A DNA stretch of 64,000 bases from Actibacterium mucosum KCTC 23349 (GTDB taxonomy: Bacteria > Pseudomonadota > Alphaproteobacteria > Rhodobacterales > Rhodobacteraceae): positions 444,206 to 508,205 of the forward strand of contig NZ_JFKE01000003.1 in NCBI RefSeq assembly GCF_000647975.1, read 5' to 3'. The notes beneath the pieces were generated by a model that did no database searches, had not been told where the DNA came from, and saw only the letters and a program-made list of their open reading frames with translations. Shown in pieces: positions 8,258-16,852 of this stretch. Position 1 is the stretch's first letter. Each line of letters begins with the position of its first letter. Both the position numbers and the translations under genes were made by a program.

Positions 8258-9100
8258 ATGAAACGCAAATTCCGCAAATACCAGGACTGGGCCGTCATCA
8301 CCGGCGGGTCCAATGGCATCGGCTTTGCCTTTGCCGATCAGCTGGCCCGCGAGGGTCTGAACATTGTTCTTGTGGCCCGCCGCGAAGGCCCGCTGAAGGA
8401 AGCCGCCGACACCTTGCGCAAACGCCACGGGGTCAAGGCCGAAACCGTTGCACTGGACATGTCCGTCGACGGCGCGCCCGAGGCACTTTACGAGGCAACG
8501 CAAGGCAAAAAGGTCGGGATGCTGGTTCTCAGCGCCGGGGTGGAAACCACCGGAGATTACACCAAGGTTGACCTGGCCTCGCACCGCAACCTGATCAAGC
8601 TGAACATCCAGGCCCCTGCCGAACTGGCCCGCCTTTACGGCGAGGACATGTCACGCCGCGGTTCGGGTGGCATCGTATTCCTGGCCAGCCTGTTTGCTTA
8701 TCAGGGTGTGCCGACCGTCGCCAACTACTCGGCCTCCAAAGCTTACATCCTGTCGCTGGGCGAAGGTCTGAATGTCGAGTTCAAAAAGCGCGGCGTCGAC
8801 GTCATCGTGGTGTCGCCGGGTCTGACCGACACGAACATGCCCGCCGCCATGCCGGTGAATTTCAAGAAAATGCCGATCACGCTGGGCAAACCCGAATTTG
8901 TCGCCCGCGTCGGCTTGAAATCGCTGGGCCGCAAAGCGTCGGTTGTGCCGGGCTTCCTGAACAAGATCTACGCGTTCGAGAACCGCTTCATCCCGCGCAT
9001 GTGGCCGACCAAGCTGTTTGGCTTCCTGATGCAGCGCGCCATGACACCGGAAACACGCGCCGAACTGGTGGAACCCAGGCTGCGCCGGGTGCGGTCGTAA
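8258..9100 (+). CDS. SDR family NAD(P)-dependent oxidoreductase
   Basis: A 280-residue short-chain dehydrogenase of the DltE/YqjQ-like group. The cofactor motif TGGSNGIG is at residues 14-21. A VLSAG segment near 90 replaces the NNAG motif, and the catalytic pair lies in NYSASKAY at about 154. The C-terminal extension beyond residue 235 (NRFIPRMWPTKLFGFLMQ) is hydrophobic and typical of the lipid-linked subgroup. The ATG follows AAGGAG at 6 bases; upstream in-frame ATGs lie in the regulatory region. The next gene, a GST, starts on the last base of its stop codon, so the two are translationally coupled. Substrate unknown. Confidence 0.88.
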   Translation: MKRKFRKYQDWAVITGGSNGIGFAFADQLAREGLNIVLVARREGPLKEAADTLRKRHGVKAETVALDMSVDGAPEALYEATQGKKVGMLVLSAGVETTGDYTKVDLASHRNLIKLNIQAPAELARLYGEDMSRRGSGGIVFLASLFAYQGVPTVANYSASKAYILSLGEGLNVEFKKRGVDVIVVSPGLTDTNMPAAMPVNFKKMPITLGKPEFVARVGLKSLGRKASVVPGFLNKIYAFENRFIPRMWPTKLFGFLMQRAMTPETRAELVEPRLRRVRS

Positions 9101-9810
9101 TGACCGCGCTGACGCTTTATTCGGCATGGTACTGCCCCTTTGCCCAGCGCACCTGGTTTGCGCTGGAGCAATTGGGAATCGCCTATGAATATGCCGAGGT
9201 CGACCCTTACGTGAAATCGCCCGAATGGCTGGAAATCTCGCGCGGGCTGGGCCAGGTTCCGGTGCTCGAGGTGCAGGGCGAAGACACCCCGCACCGCATC
9301 CCGGATTCGCTGCGTACGATGGACTACCTGAACGACCGCTCCGGCGGGCGCCTGCTGCACCCCGATCCCGAAAAACGGGCCGAACAAAGGTTCTGGCTGG
9401 ACCAGATCGGGCGCGAGGTTATCCCCTATTTCTATCGCCAGCTGAAAGCCCCCAACCACAGCGACGAGGGCCGCAAGGCCCAAGAAGCGTTTGAACAGGG
9501 GCTGACCCGCCTGATCGCGGCCAACCCGCCGGCGCCATGGCTCTCGGGATCCGACGCGCCCGGCGTTCTGGACATCGCGCTTGCACCCTTCGCGGCCCGC
9601 GCGGCACTGCTGCTGCCGCATTACAAAGGCTACACGTTGCCCACGGACGGGCCCTGGGCCGAATTTCACAATTGGCTCGGCCGCGTGGTGGCCCATCCGG
9701 CTTACGCGGCCACCATCCCCGAGCCAAAAGGCTACGAGGCACGGCTGATCGATTTCTACGCCGTTTACGCCAATGGTGGCGGCCAATCCGACGTCACCAA
9801 GGTCGCCTGA
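9100..9810 (+). CDS. Glutathione S-transferase family protein
   Basis: A 236-residue cytosolic GST-fold protein. The N-terminal thioredoxin-like domain contains SAWYCPFAQRTWFAL (residues 8-22), with a CPFA active-site start as in omega/lambda-type and dehydroascorbate-reductase-like GSTs. A cis-Pro site is in GLGQVPVLE. The C-terminal domain is all-helical. A cysteine at the active site suggests thiol transfer or glutathionyl-reductase chemistry rather than classical Tyr/Ser conjugation. Coupled to the upstream SDR by a one-base overlap; both probably answer to the divergent LysR. Confidence 0.88.
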   Translation: MTALTLYSAWYCPFAQRTWFALEQLGIAYEYAEVDPYVKSPEWLEISRGLGQVPVLEVQGEDTPHRIPDSLRTMDYLNDRSGGRLLHPDPEKRAEQRFWLDQIGREVIPYFYRQLKAPNHSDEGRKAQEAFEQGLTRLIAANPPAPWLSGSDAPGVLDIALAPFAARAALLLPHYKGYTLPTDGPWAEFHNWLGRVVAHPAYAATIPEPKGYEARLIDFYAVYANGGGQSDVTKVA

Positions 9811-9816
9811 CCCGCT

Positions 9817-9842
9817 GCACCTGCCACGCCCGTGGCGGGTGC
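9817..9842 (+). terminator. Stem-loop after the GST gene
   Basis: GCACCTGCCACG pairs with CGTGGCGGGTGC (one G-T wobble) just after the GST stop. No run of T follows, so it may be a weak or Rho-assisted terminator, or an mRNA-stabilising stem. Confidence 0.5.
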
Positions 9843-9887
9843 CCGGCCCAAACATCCTTGACGCGACTCACCGTATCCGCCAATAAA

Positions 9888-9901
9888 TGAACAAGTGTTC
9901 A
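9888..9901. promoter_or_regulatory. Perfect palindrome before isovaleryl-CoA dehydrogenase
   Basis: TGAACAAGTGTTCA is perfectly symmetric, and the symmetry nearly extends to AATGAACA/TGTTCAAT. It ends 18 bases before the ivd start codon, so a bound protein would block transcription or early elongation. The form fits a TetR-family operator, and branched-chain/fatty-acid degradation operons are commonly under TetR- or MerR-family repressors. No such regulator is encoded in the window. Confidence 0.5.
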
Positions 9902-9919
9902 ATAATGGCGGGGCAGGTA

Positions 9920-11083
9920 ATGTTCAACGCAACTATGAATTTCGACCTCGGCGAAGACGTCAACGCACTGCGCGACATGGTTCATCGCTGGGCACAGGAC
10001 CGGATCAAACCCATCGCAGCCGAGGTTGACGCCAAGAACGAATTCCCCGCCGAGCTGTGGCAGGAGATGGGTGAACTTGGCCTTTTGGGCATCACCGTGC
10101 CCGAAGAATATGGCGGCGCGGGCATGTCGTATCTGGCCCATGTGGTGGCGACGGAAGAGATCGCGCGCGCCAGTGCGTCGGTCAGCCTCAGCTACGGCGC
10201 GCATTCGAACCTATGCGTGAACCAGATCAAGCTGAACGGAACGGACGAGCAACGCTCAAAGTACCTGCCGCGCCTGATCTCGGGCGAACATGTCGGCGCG
10301 CTGGCCATGTCCGAGGCGAGCGCCGGTTCCGACGTGGTATCGATGAAACTGCGGGCCGAAAAACGCAATGACCACTTCCGCCTGAACGGTACCAAGTTCT
10401 GGATCACCAACGGCCCGGATGCCGATACGCTGGTGGTCTATGCAAAAACCGACCCGGAGGCAGGCAGCAAGGGCATCACGGCTTTTCTGATCGAAAAGGA
10501 AATGACGGGTTTCAGCACCAGCCCGCATTTTGACAAGCTGGGGATGCGGGGGTCAAACACGGCCGAGCTGATCTTTGAGGATGTCCAGGTGCCATTTGAA
10601 AACGTGCTGGGCGAGGAAGGGCGCGGTGTAGCGGTTTTGATGTCGGGTTTGGATTACGAACGCGTCGTGCTCAGCGGCATCGGCACCGGCATCATGGCCG
10701 CATGTCTGGACGAGGTCATGCCGTATCTGGCCGAACGCAAGCAGTTCGACAAACCGATCGGAGATTTCCAGCTGATGCAGGGCAAGATCGCCGACATGTA
10801 CACCGCGATGAACTCGGCCCGCGCCTACGTCTACGAGGTCGCCCGGGCCTGCGACCGCGGCACGGTCACCCGCCAGGACGCGGCGGCCTGTGTTCTTTAC
10901 GCCTCCGAAGAAGCCATGAAGGTGGCGCATCAGGCCGTGCAGGCCATGGGCGGCGCGGGATTCATGAACGAAACGCCGGTCAGCCGCATCTTCCGCGATG
11001 CCAAGCTGATGGAGATCGGCGCCGGCACTTCGGAAATCCGCCGCATGCTGATCGGGCGCGAGCTGATGGGGGCAATGAAGTGA
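9920..11083 (+). CDS. ivd: Isovaleryl-CoA dehydrogenase
   Basis: FAD enzyme that oxidises isovaleryl-CoA to 3-methylcrotonyl-CoA in leucine breakdown, passing electrons to ETF. At 387 residues it has the usual family length. Acyl-CoA dehydrogenase signatures are present: [14 protein letters not shown] near 130, [18 protein letters not shown] near 160, and the C-terminal [20 protein letters not shown]. The segment [12 protein letters not shown] near residue 245 carries the glutamate that serves as catalytic base in isovaleryl-CoA dehydrogenases, which separates it from other family members. I chose the ATG giving MFNATMNF; the earlier in-frame ATG lies within the palindrome. The carboxylase beta gene overlaps its stop by four bases (GTGA). 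Confidence 0.93.
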   Translation: MFNATMNFDLGEDVNALRDMVHRWAQDRIKPIAAEVDAKNEFPAELWQEMGELGLLGITVPEEYGGAGMSYLAHVVATEEIARASASVSLSYGAHSNLCVNQIKLNGTDEQRSKYLPRLISGEHVGALAMSEASAGSDVVSMKLRAEKRNDHFRLNGTKFWITNGPDADTLVVYAKTDPEAGSKGITAFLIEKEMTGFSTSPHFDKLGMRGSNTAELIFEDVQVPFENVLGEEGRGVAVLMSGLDYERVVLSGIGTGIMAACLDEVMPYLAERKQFDKPIGDFQLMQGKIADMYTAMNSARAYVYEVARACDRGTVTRQDAAACVLYASEEAMKVAHQAVQAMGGAGFMNETPVSRIFRDAKLMEIGAGTSEIRRMLIGRELMGAMK

Positions 11084-12621
11084 GCGATCTGAACGCCGTT
11101 CAAACGGCCGCGCAAACCGCCATGCAGGGCGGGTCGGACAAAGCCCGCGCGCGGCATCTGTCGCGCGGTAAGATGCTGCCGCGGGACCGGGTGGCGAACT
11201 TGCTGGACCCCGGCTCGTCTTTTCTTGAGGTTGGCCTGTTTGCCGCCCACGGCATGTATGACGATCAGGTGCCGGCCGCCGGTGTGATCGCCGGGATTGG
11301 CCGTGTCGCGGGGCGCGATTGCATGATCGTCTGCAACGACGCCACGGTGAAGGGCGGCACCTATTACCCGATGACGGTAAAGAAGCACCTGCGCGCGCAG
11401 GAGATCGCCGCGCAAAACCGCCTGCCCTGCGTTTACCTGGTAGATAGTGGCGGTGCGAACCTGCCCAACCAGGACGAGGTCTTTCCCGACCGCGAGCATT
11501 TCGGCCGGATCTTCTACAATCAGGCGCAGATGAGCGCGGCAGGCATTCCGCAGATCGCGGTGGTGATGGGCTCGTGCACCGCCGGGGGCGCTTATGTGCC
11601 CGCCATGTCCGACGTGACCATTATTGTGAAAGAACAGGGCACAATTTTTCTGGCCGGCCCACCACTGGTCAAAGCGGCCACTGGCGAGGTGGTCACCGCC
11701 GAGGATCTGGGCGGTGGTGATGTGCACACGCGCCTGTCGGGCGTGGCCGATTACCTGGCCGAGGATGACGCCCACGCGCTGGCCCTTGCCCGACAGGCCG
11801 TGGCAAATCTGAACATTGTGAAACCGGCACAGCCGGATCTGCGCGCCCCCGAACCCCCGCGCGAAGACCCGGCCACCATGCTGGACGTTGTGCCCGAGGA
11901 CCTGCGCACACCCTACGACATCCGCGAAGTGATCGCGCGGATTGTCGACGGCTCGAAACTCGACGAGTTCAAGGCGCGGTACGGCACCACGCTGGTCTGC
12001 GGTTTTGCCCATATCGACGGTGTGCCGGTGGGCATCATCGCCAATAACGGGGTGTTGTTCTCGGAAAGCGCGCTGAAGGGTGCGCATTTCGTCGAGCTTT
12101 GCTCGCAACGAAAGATCCCGCTGGTGTTTTTGCAGAACATCACCGGGTTCATGGTTGGCCAAAGCTACGAGGCCGGTGGCATCGCCAAGGATGGCGCCAA
12201 GCTGGTGACCGCCGTGGCCACATCGGCTGTGCCCAAGATCACGGTGATCGTGGGCGGCTCGTTCGGGGCGGGCAATTACGGCATGTGCGGCCGCGCCTAT
12301 TCGCCGAATTTCCTGTGGACCTGGCCTAACTCGCGCATCTCCGTGATGGGCGGCGAACAGGCAGCAGGTGTATTGGCCACCGTGAAACGCGACGCGATCG
12401 AGCGGGCGGGCAAAACCTGGTCCGACGCCGAGGAGGCCGCGTTCAAGCAACCCACCATCGACATGTTCGCCGAACAATCGCACCCGCTTTATGCCAGCGC
12501 GCGGCTGTGGGATGACGGCATCATCGACCCCACCAAAACCCGCGACGTTCTGAGCCTGAGCCTGCGCGCTAGCCTGAATGCACCCATCGAGGACACGCGG
12601 TTTGGCGTGTTTAGGATGTGA
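11080..12621 (+). CDS. mccB: Methylcrotonyl-CoA carboxylase, carboxyltransferase (beta) subunit
   Basis: Transfers the carboxyl group from biotin to 3-methylcrotonyl-CoA, forming 3-methylglutaconyl-CoA. It has 513 residues and starts at a GTG overlapping the ivd stop. The two carboxyltransferase halves are both present: the N half has [15 protein letters not shown] near 160 and the LSGVADY region, and the C half has [11 protein letters not shown] near 350 and [16 protein letters not shown] near 390. These glycine-rich oxyanion and CoA/biotin loops are those of the MCC/PCC beta family, and pairing with ivd points to MCC. An SNase-like gene comes next, then the biotin-carrying alpha subunit. 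Confidence 0.93.
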   Translation: MSDLNAVQTAAQTAMQGGSDKARARHLSRGKMLPRDRVANLLDPGSSFLEVGLFAAHGMYDDQVPAAGVIAGIGRVAGRDCMIVCNDATVKGGTYYPMTVKKHLRAQEIAAQNRLPCVYLVDSGGANLPNQDEVFPDREHFGRIFYNQAQMSAAGIPQIAVVMGSCTAGGAYVPAMSDVTIIVKEQGTIFLAGPPLVKAATGEVVTAEDLGGGDVHTRLSGVADYLAEDDAHALALARQAVANLNIVKPAQPDLRAPEPPREDPATMLDVVPEDLRTPYDIREVIARIVDGSKLDEFKARYGTTLVCGFAHIDGVPVGIIANNGVLFSESALKGAHFVELCSQRKIPLVFLQNITGFMVGQSYEAGGIAKDGAKLVTAVATSAVPKITVIVGGSFGAGNYGMCGRAYSPNFLWTWPNSRISVMGGEQAAGVLATVKRDAIERAGKTWSDAEEAAFKQPTIDMFAEQSHPLYASARLWDDGIIDPTKTRDVLSLSLRASLNAPIEDTRFGVFRM

Positions 12622-12624
12622 GGC

Positions 12625-13164
12625 ATGGCCCGACCCCGTCGCAAAGTCGTCAGGTTCAGTCGCGACTATCGAAAGGCGCGCAAATTCGACATGGGGCTGC
12701 CACCCTACCGCCCGGGCTCTGGCAAGCGCAAACGCCGTAGCCGGCAGTTTTTTTTGGTGATTGCGATCGTTTTGCTGGCTTTTGGGCCGTCTCTCGGGGA
12801 CATCGCAAATGGCTATCTAACCCCACATGATGGCTGCCGTGTTGTGCGTGTCATAGATGGCGATACGGTAACGCTGATCTGCCCGTTGAGTGGTATTCAG
12901 CGCGGTCGGATATTGGCCTACGACACGCCCGAGATGAATGCACAATGCACATCGGAAGCCCTCAAAGCATTTGCAGCGAAACAGTATCTTCGATGGTTGC
13001 TTTGGTCCAGTGGCCACATCTCAGCTCGGACCGAGGGAATTGACCGATACGGGCGGGCCCTTGTCTTGTTGCTGATCGACGGGAAGGGTGTCGCCCGGCC
13101 AATGATTAAGGCCGGACTGGGCAAGGAATACAGCGGTGGAAGACGAGACTCTTGGTGCACCTAA
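12625..13164 (+). CDS. Membrane-anchored SNase-like (thermonuclease fold) protein
   Basis: A 179-residue protein with a very basic N terminus (about 40 residues rich in Arg/Lys), one membrane segment at about 41-58 (FFLVIAIVLLAFG) and a C-terminal staphylococcal-nuclease domain. The domain keeps the expected catalytic pieces: DGDTVTL (metal Asp), an arginine in the RGRIL stretch, YDTPE (Asp, Glu) and IDRYGRAL (second Arg). It should face the periplasm as an anchored nuclease. It starts 3 bases after mccB and ends 13 bases before mccA, so it is cotranscribed with the leucine genes although no metabolic link is known. Its composition is less GC-rich than its neighbours, hinting at a later insertion. 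Confidence 0.85.
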   Translation: MARPRRKVVRFSRDYRKARKFDMGLPPYRPGSGKRKRRSRQFFLVIAIVLLAFGPSLGDIANGYLTPHDGCRVVRVIDGDTVTLICPLSGIQRGRILAYDTPEMNAQCTSEALKAFAAKQYLRWLLWSSGHISARTEGIDRYGRALVLLLIDGKGVARPMIKAGLGKEYSGGRRDSWCT

Positions 13165-13177
13165 AGAAGAGGTTAGC

Positions 13178-15145
13178 ATGTTCACTAAACTCCTGATCGC
13201 CAATCGGGGCGAAATTGCTTGTCGCGTGATTGCCACCGCCCGCCGGATGGGCGTTGCCACCGTGGCTGTCTACTCGGACGCAGATGCAGGCGCGAAACAT
13301 GTGGCCATGGCGGATGAGGCGGTGCGTATTGGCAAGGCGCCGGTGGCCGAAAGCTATCTGCTGGGTGAACGGATCATTCAGGCCGCCCTGGATACCAAAG
13401 CGCAGGCGATCCATCCCGGTTATGGCTTTCTGTCGGAAAATCCCGATTTCGTTGAGGCGGTGGAAAAGGCCGGGCTGACCTTTGTGGGGCCAACGGCCAA
13501 CGCGATCCGGGCCATGGGTTTGAAGGACGCCGCAAAGGCACTGATGGAGAAGGCCGGCGTGCCGGTTGTGCCCGGCTATCACGGCGCGGATCAGGACGCT
13601 GCGTTGCTGGCGGCTGAGGCCGACAAGATCGGCTATCCGGTTCTGATCAAGGCGCGGGCGGGCGGCGGCGGCAAAGGTATGCGGCTGGTCGAGGATCCCG
13701 CCGATTTCGCCAAGGCACTGGAAGGGGCGCAGCGCGAAGGCGCGGCCAGTTTCGGCGACCCGGCGGTTCTGGTGGAGAAATACATTCAGCAACCGCGCCA
13801 CATCGAAATACAGGTTTTTGGTGATGCCCAAGGCAACGTGGTGCATCTGTTCGAGCGCGATTGCTCTTTGCAACGCCGCCACCAGAAGGTGATCGAAGAG
13901 GCTCCTGCCCCCGGCATGACATCTGAGATGCGCGCCGCCATGGGCAAGGCTGCCGTGGAAGCGGCCAAGGCGATCGGATATCGCGGCGCGGGCACGGTGG
14001 AGTTTATCGTGGACGGCGCAGACGGCCTGCGGCCCGACGGGTTTTGGTTCATGGAGATGAACACGCGCCTGCAGGTGGAACACCCGGTGTCCGAGGCGAT
14101 AACGGGCCTCGATTTCGTGGAATTGCAACTGCGCGTCGCCGCTGGCGCGCCTTTGCCATTTGCGCAGGAAGATCTGGCCATCGCCGGCCATGCCTTCGAG
14201 GCGCGGATTTATGCCGAGGACGTGCCCGCCGGTTTCCTTCCTGCTATCGGCACACTGAAACATCTTCAGTTCCCGAATGGGGCCGAGTTCGGCGAAGGCG
14301 CGGTGCGGATCGACAGCGGCGTACGTGGCGGCGACACGATCAGCCCGTGGTACGACCCGATGATTGCCAAGCTGATTGTGCACGGTGAAACAAGGGCCGA
14401 GGCGCTGATGTCGCTGGAACGCGCCATTGCTGCTACGCAGGTGGCGGGCACGGTCACGAACCTGACCTTCCTTCGCAAGTTGGCGCGGCACGTGGGCTTT
14501 GCTCGCGGTGAGGTCGATACCGGCTTGATTGGCCGCGATCTGGAAGATCTGGCCGCCCAACCAGTGCCGTGTACGCGCAGCCGATCATTGGCAGCGTTGG
14601 CTGCATCCGGCCTGGATCAACTGAATGACCCACTGGCCGGGTTCGCGCATTGGGCGCCCGCGCCGCAGGATGTCGCGCTGATTTGGCAAGACGAGGATGT
14701 GCAGGTTCGCATCACCGCTCGTGGCCCCGGCACGTTCACCACGCAGGTGGGCGAGGCCCGCCATGACATCCGGCGAGGTGCCGGTGGTTGGTGGATTGAC
14801 GGCGCCAAGTCCGTGGCCAAGGCGCGGCGCGATGGTGATGAGGTCAACGTGTATTGGGGGAACACCTATCGGTTTACCTTGCTCGACCCACTGGCGCGAG
14901 GCGGGGATAGCGGGGGCAGCGGTGACACAATCCTTGCCCCGATGCCGGGGGTGGTGAAACAGGTCTCGGCCCGGGTCGGGCAGATGGTGCGGGCGGGCGA
15001 CCCGTTGATCGTTTTGGAAGCCATGAAGATGGAGCACACGTTGCAAGCCCCGCGCGATGGCGAGGTGGCAGACGTGGCGGTGGCCGAGGGCGATCAGGTC
15101 ACGGATGGCGCGCTGTTGCTGGCCTTGGCTTCCGAGGACACCTGA
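13178..15145 (+). CDS. mccA: Methylcrotonyl-CoA carboxylase, biotin-carrying (alpha) subunit
   Basis: ATP-dependent carboxylation of its own biotin for the MCC reaction. It has 655 residues: biotin carboxylase N domain starting LLIANRGEIACRV, ATP-grasp loop KARAGGGGKGMRLV near 163, the catalytic MEMNTRLQVEHPVSE near 290, the biotin carboxylase C domain, an MCC-specific middle region, and a biotinyl domain with EAMKMEHTL near 620, the lysine being biotinylated. The chosen ATG follows AGAAGAGG at about 6 bases and gives the standard MFTKLLIANRGE start. It completes the carboxylase with the beta subunit, separated from it by the SNase gene. Confidence 0.94.
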   Translation: MFTKLLIANRGEIACRVIATARRMGVATVAVYSDADAGAKHVAMADEAVRIGKAPVAESYLLGERIIQAALDTKAQAIHPGYGFLSENPDFVEAVEKAGLTFVGPTANAIRAMGLKDAAKALMEKAGVPVVPGYHGADQDAALLAAEADKIGYPVLIKARAGGGGKGMRLVEDPADFAKALEGAQREGAASFGDPAVLVEKYIQQPRHIEIQVFGDAQGNVVHLFERDCSLQRRHQKVIEEAPAPGMTSEMRAAMGKAAVEAAKAIGYRGAGTVEFIVDGADGLRPDGFWFMEMNTRLQVEHPVSEAITGLDFVELQLRVAAGAPLPFAQEDLAIAGHAFEARIYAEDVPAGFLPAIGTLKHLQFPNGAEFGEGAVRIDSGVRGGDTISPWYDPMIAKLIVHGETRAEALMSLERAIAATQVAGTVTNLTFLRKLARHVGFARGEVDTGLIGRDLEDLAAQPVPCTRSRSLAALAASGLDQLNDPLAGFAHWAPAPQDVALIWQDEDVQVRITARGPGTFTTQVGEARHDIRRGAGGWWIDGAKSVAKARRDGDEVNVYWGNTYRFTLLDPLARGGDSGGSGDTILAPMPGVVKQVSARVGQMVRAGDPLIVLEAMKMEHTLQAPRDGEVADVAVAEGDQVTDGALLLALASEDT

Positions 15146-15244
15146 GTTCACATCCCCGTAGGTTCCTGTAACCCGGCCGGGCGGTTGCTTGTCATCCCTT
15201 CGGGGCTTCGCTAGGCCATCTGTGAGCCTAATACGGAGCCTGCC

Positions 15245-16852
15245 ATGCCTCTTCGCGCCGCCGATGTCCTTGCCCAACGCCTTTACGATGCCGGGTGTCG
15301 CCATGCATTCGGAATGCCGGGGGGCGAGGTTCTGACGATTGTCGACGCGCTGGAAAAAGCCGGAATTCGGTTCATTCTTTGCAAACACGAGAACGCCGCC
15401 GGCTTCATGGCCGAGGGCGCGTGGCATCGCACAGGTGCACCTGGCATCTTGGTGGGCACGGTGGGGCCCGGCATTCTGAACGCGGTAAATTTTGTCGCCA
15501 ATGCCGAACAGGATCGTGTACCGGTCATTGTATTGTCGGGCTGTGTGGATGCAGACGAGGCCCAGACATATACGCATCAGGTGCTGGACCACCGCGCGGT
15601 GTTTGATCCGATTACAAAGGCGACCTTCACTCTAAGCGCGGGGGCGGCGGGTGTGATCGCCGACAAAGCCCTGGGTATCGCCACCGAAGGCCGCCCCGGC
15701 CCCGTGCATATCGATGTACCGATCAGCGTGGCCGACGCGCCCGCACAGCCCGGCCCGCGCCGGGTACCAACCAGCCCCGCAGCCCCGGCCGAGGGCCCCG
15801 ATCTGAACCGTGCCCGTGCCATAATCGCCGAAGCGCAGCGCCCCGTTATGGTTGTAGGGTTGGATGCCGTGAACGAAGGTGCGGCCGCTGCCGTGCAGCG
15901 CTTTGCCGAGAAACACGGCCTGCCCGTGGTAACCACCTACAAGGCCAAAGGTATCCTGCCCGAAGGTCACGCGCTGTCACTGGGTGGGGCGGGTTTGTCG
16001 CCCAAGGCAGACGCTTTGTTGCTGCCGTTTTTGCAGTCGTCGGACCTGATCCTTTGCGTCGGCTATGACCCGATCGAGATGCGCGTGGGGTGGCGCGATA
16101 TCTGGGACGCGCGCCAACAGAACGTGATCGACATCACCGCCGCGCCGAACCATCACTATATGCATCAAGCGACGCTCAGTTTTGTAACCGGCTGCGCCGA
16201 AACACTGACCGCATTGGACGCGGGCCTTACGCCGCACGAAACATGGACGAGTGGCGAAGTCGAGGTTCTGAAATCCGCGCTGGCCGAGGCGTTTCCTATC
16301 GACGACGTTTGGGGCCCTGCCGCCGTGATGGACGAATGTCGCGACGTGCTGCCGGTTGGGACGCTGGCCAGTGCCGACAGTGGCGCGCATCGCATTTTGC
16401 TCAGCCAGATGTGGCGCTGCGACGCGCCGCGCGAACTGGTACAAAGCTCAGGCCTTTGCACGATGGGATGCGCGGTGCCATTGGCGATGGGGCAATCGTT
16501 GACCGCGCCCAACAGCACAGTTGTGTCCTTCTCGGGTGATGCGGGGTTCCTGATGGTCGCGGGCGAGCTGGCCACAGCCAAGGAGCTGGGCCTGAAAACG
16601 ATCTTTGTCGTATTCGTCGATGCCTCGCTTGCCCTGATCGAACTGAAGCAACGCCAACGTCAAATGGCCAATAACGGTGTGGATTTTGGCAGCCATGACT
16701 TTGCTGCTATCGGACGCGCCTTTGGCGGCGCGGGGCACACCGTGACCTCGCGCGCGGAACTGCGGACCGCGCTGGCGGCAGCCCAAGAGGCCGACACATT
16801 CACCGTGATCGCCGCAGTGATCGACAAGGGGGCCTATGATGGCCGGATCTGA
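15245..16852 (+). CDS. Thiamine-diphosphate-dependent enzyme, acetolactate synthase-like
   Basis: A 535-residue ThDP enzyme of the acetolactate synthase/benzoylformate decarboxylase fold. The N-terminal PYR domain has the activating glutamate in KHENAAGFMAEGA (near residue 50). A central TPP-fold domain follows, then the C-terminal PP domain with GDAGFLM near 432. The usual Asn-Asn of the metal motif is replaced by FVDASLALI, so the Mg ligand set is atypical. It overlaps the CaiB-type CoA transferase by 17 bases, so the two products probably act on one substrate. A ThDP lyase or decarboxylase with a CoA transferase resembles the oxalyl-CoA decarboxylase/formyl-CoA transferase pairing. The ThDP sequence itself does not look like oxalyl-CoA decarboxylase. 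Substrate unknown. Confidence 0.82.
   Translation: MPLRAADVLAQRLYDAGCRHAFGMPGGEVLTIVDALEKAGIRFILCKHENAAGFMAEGAWHRTGAPGILVGTVGPGILNAVNFVANAEQDRVPVIVLSGCVDADEAQTYTHQVLDHRAVFDPITKATFTLSAGAAGVIADKALGIATEGRPGPVHIDVPISVADAPAQPGPRRVPTSPAAPAEGPDLNRARAIIAEAQRPVMVVGLDAVNEGAAAAVQRFAEKHGLPVVTTYKAKGILPEGHALSLGGAGLSPKADALLLPFLQSSDLILCVGYDPIEMRVGWRDIWDARQQNVIDITAAPNHHYMHQATLSFVTGCAETLTALDAGLTPHETWTSGEVEVLKSALAEAFPIDDVWGPAAVMDECRDVLPVGTLASADSGAHRILLSQMWRCDAPRELVQSSGLCTMGCAVPLAMGQSLTAPNSTVVSFSGDAGFLMVAGELATAKELGLKTIFVVFVDASLALIELKQRQRQMANNGVDFGSHDFAAIGRAFGGAGHTVTSRAELRTALAAAQEADTFTVIAAVIDKGAYDGRI

Noticed and set aside
10930-12483. Minus-strand open frame of 517 codons
   Set aside because: Antisense to mccB with no recognisable domain.
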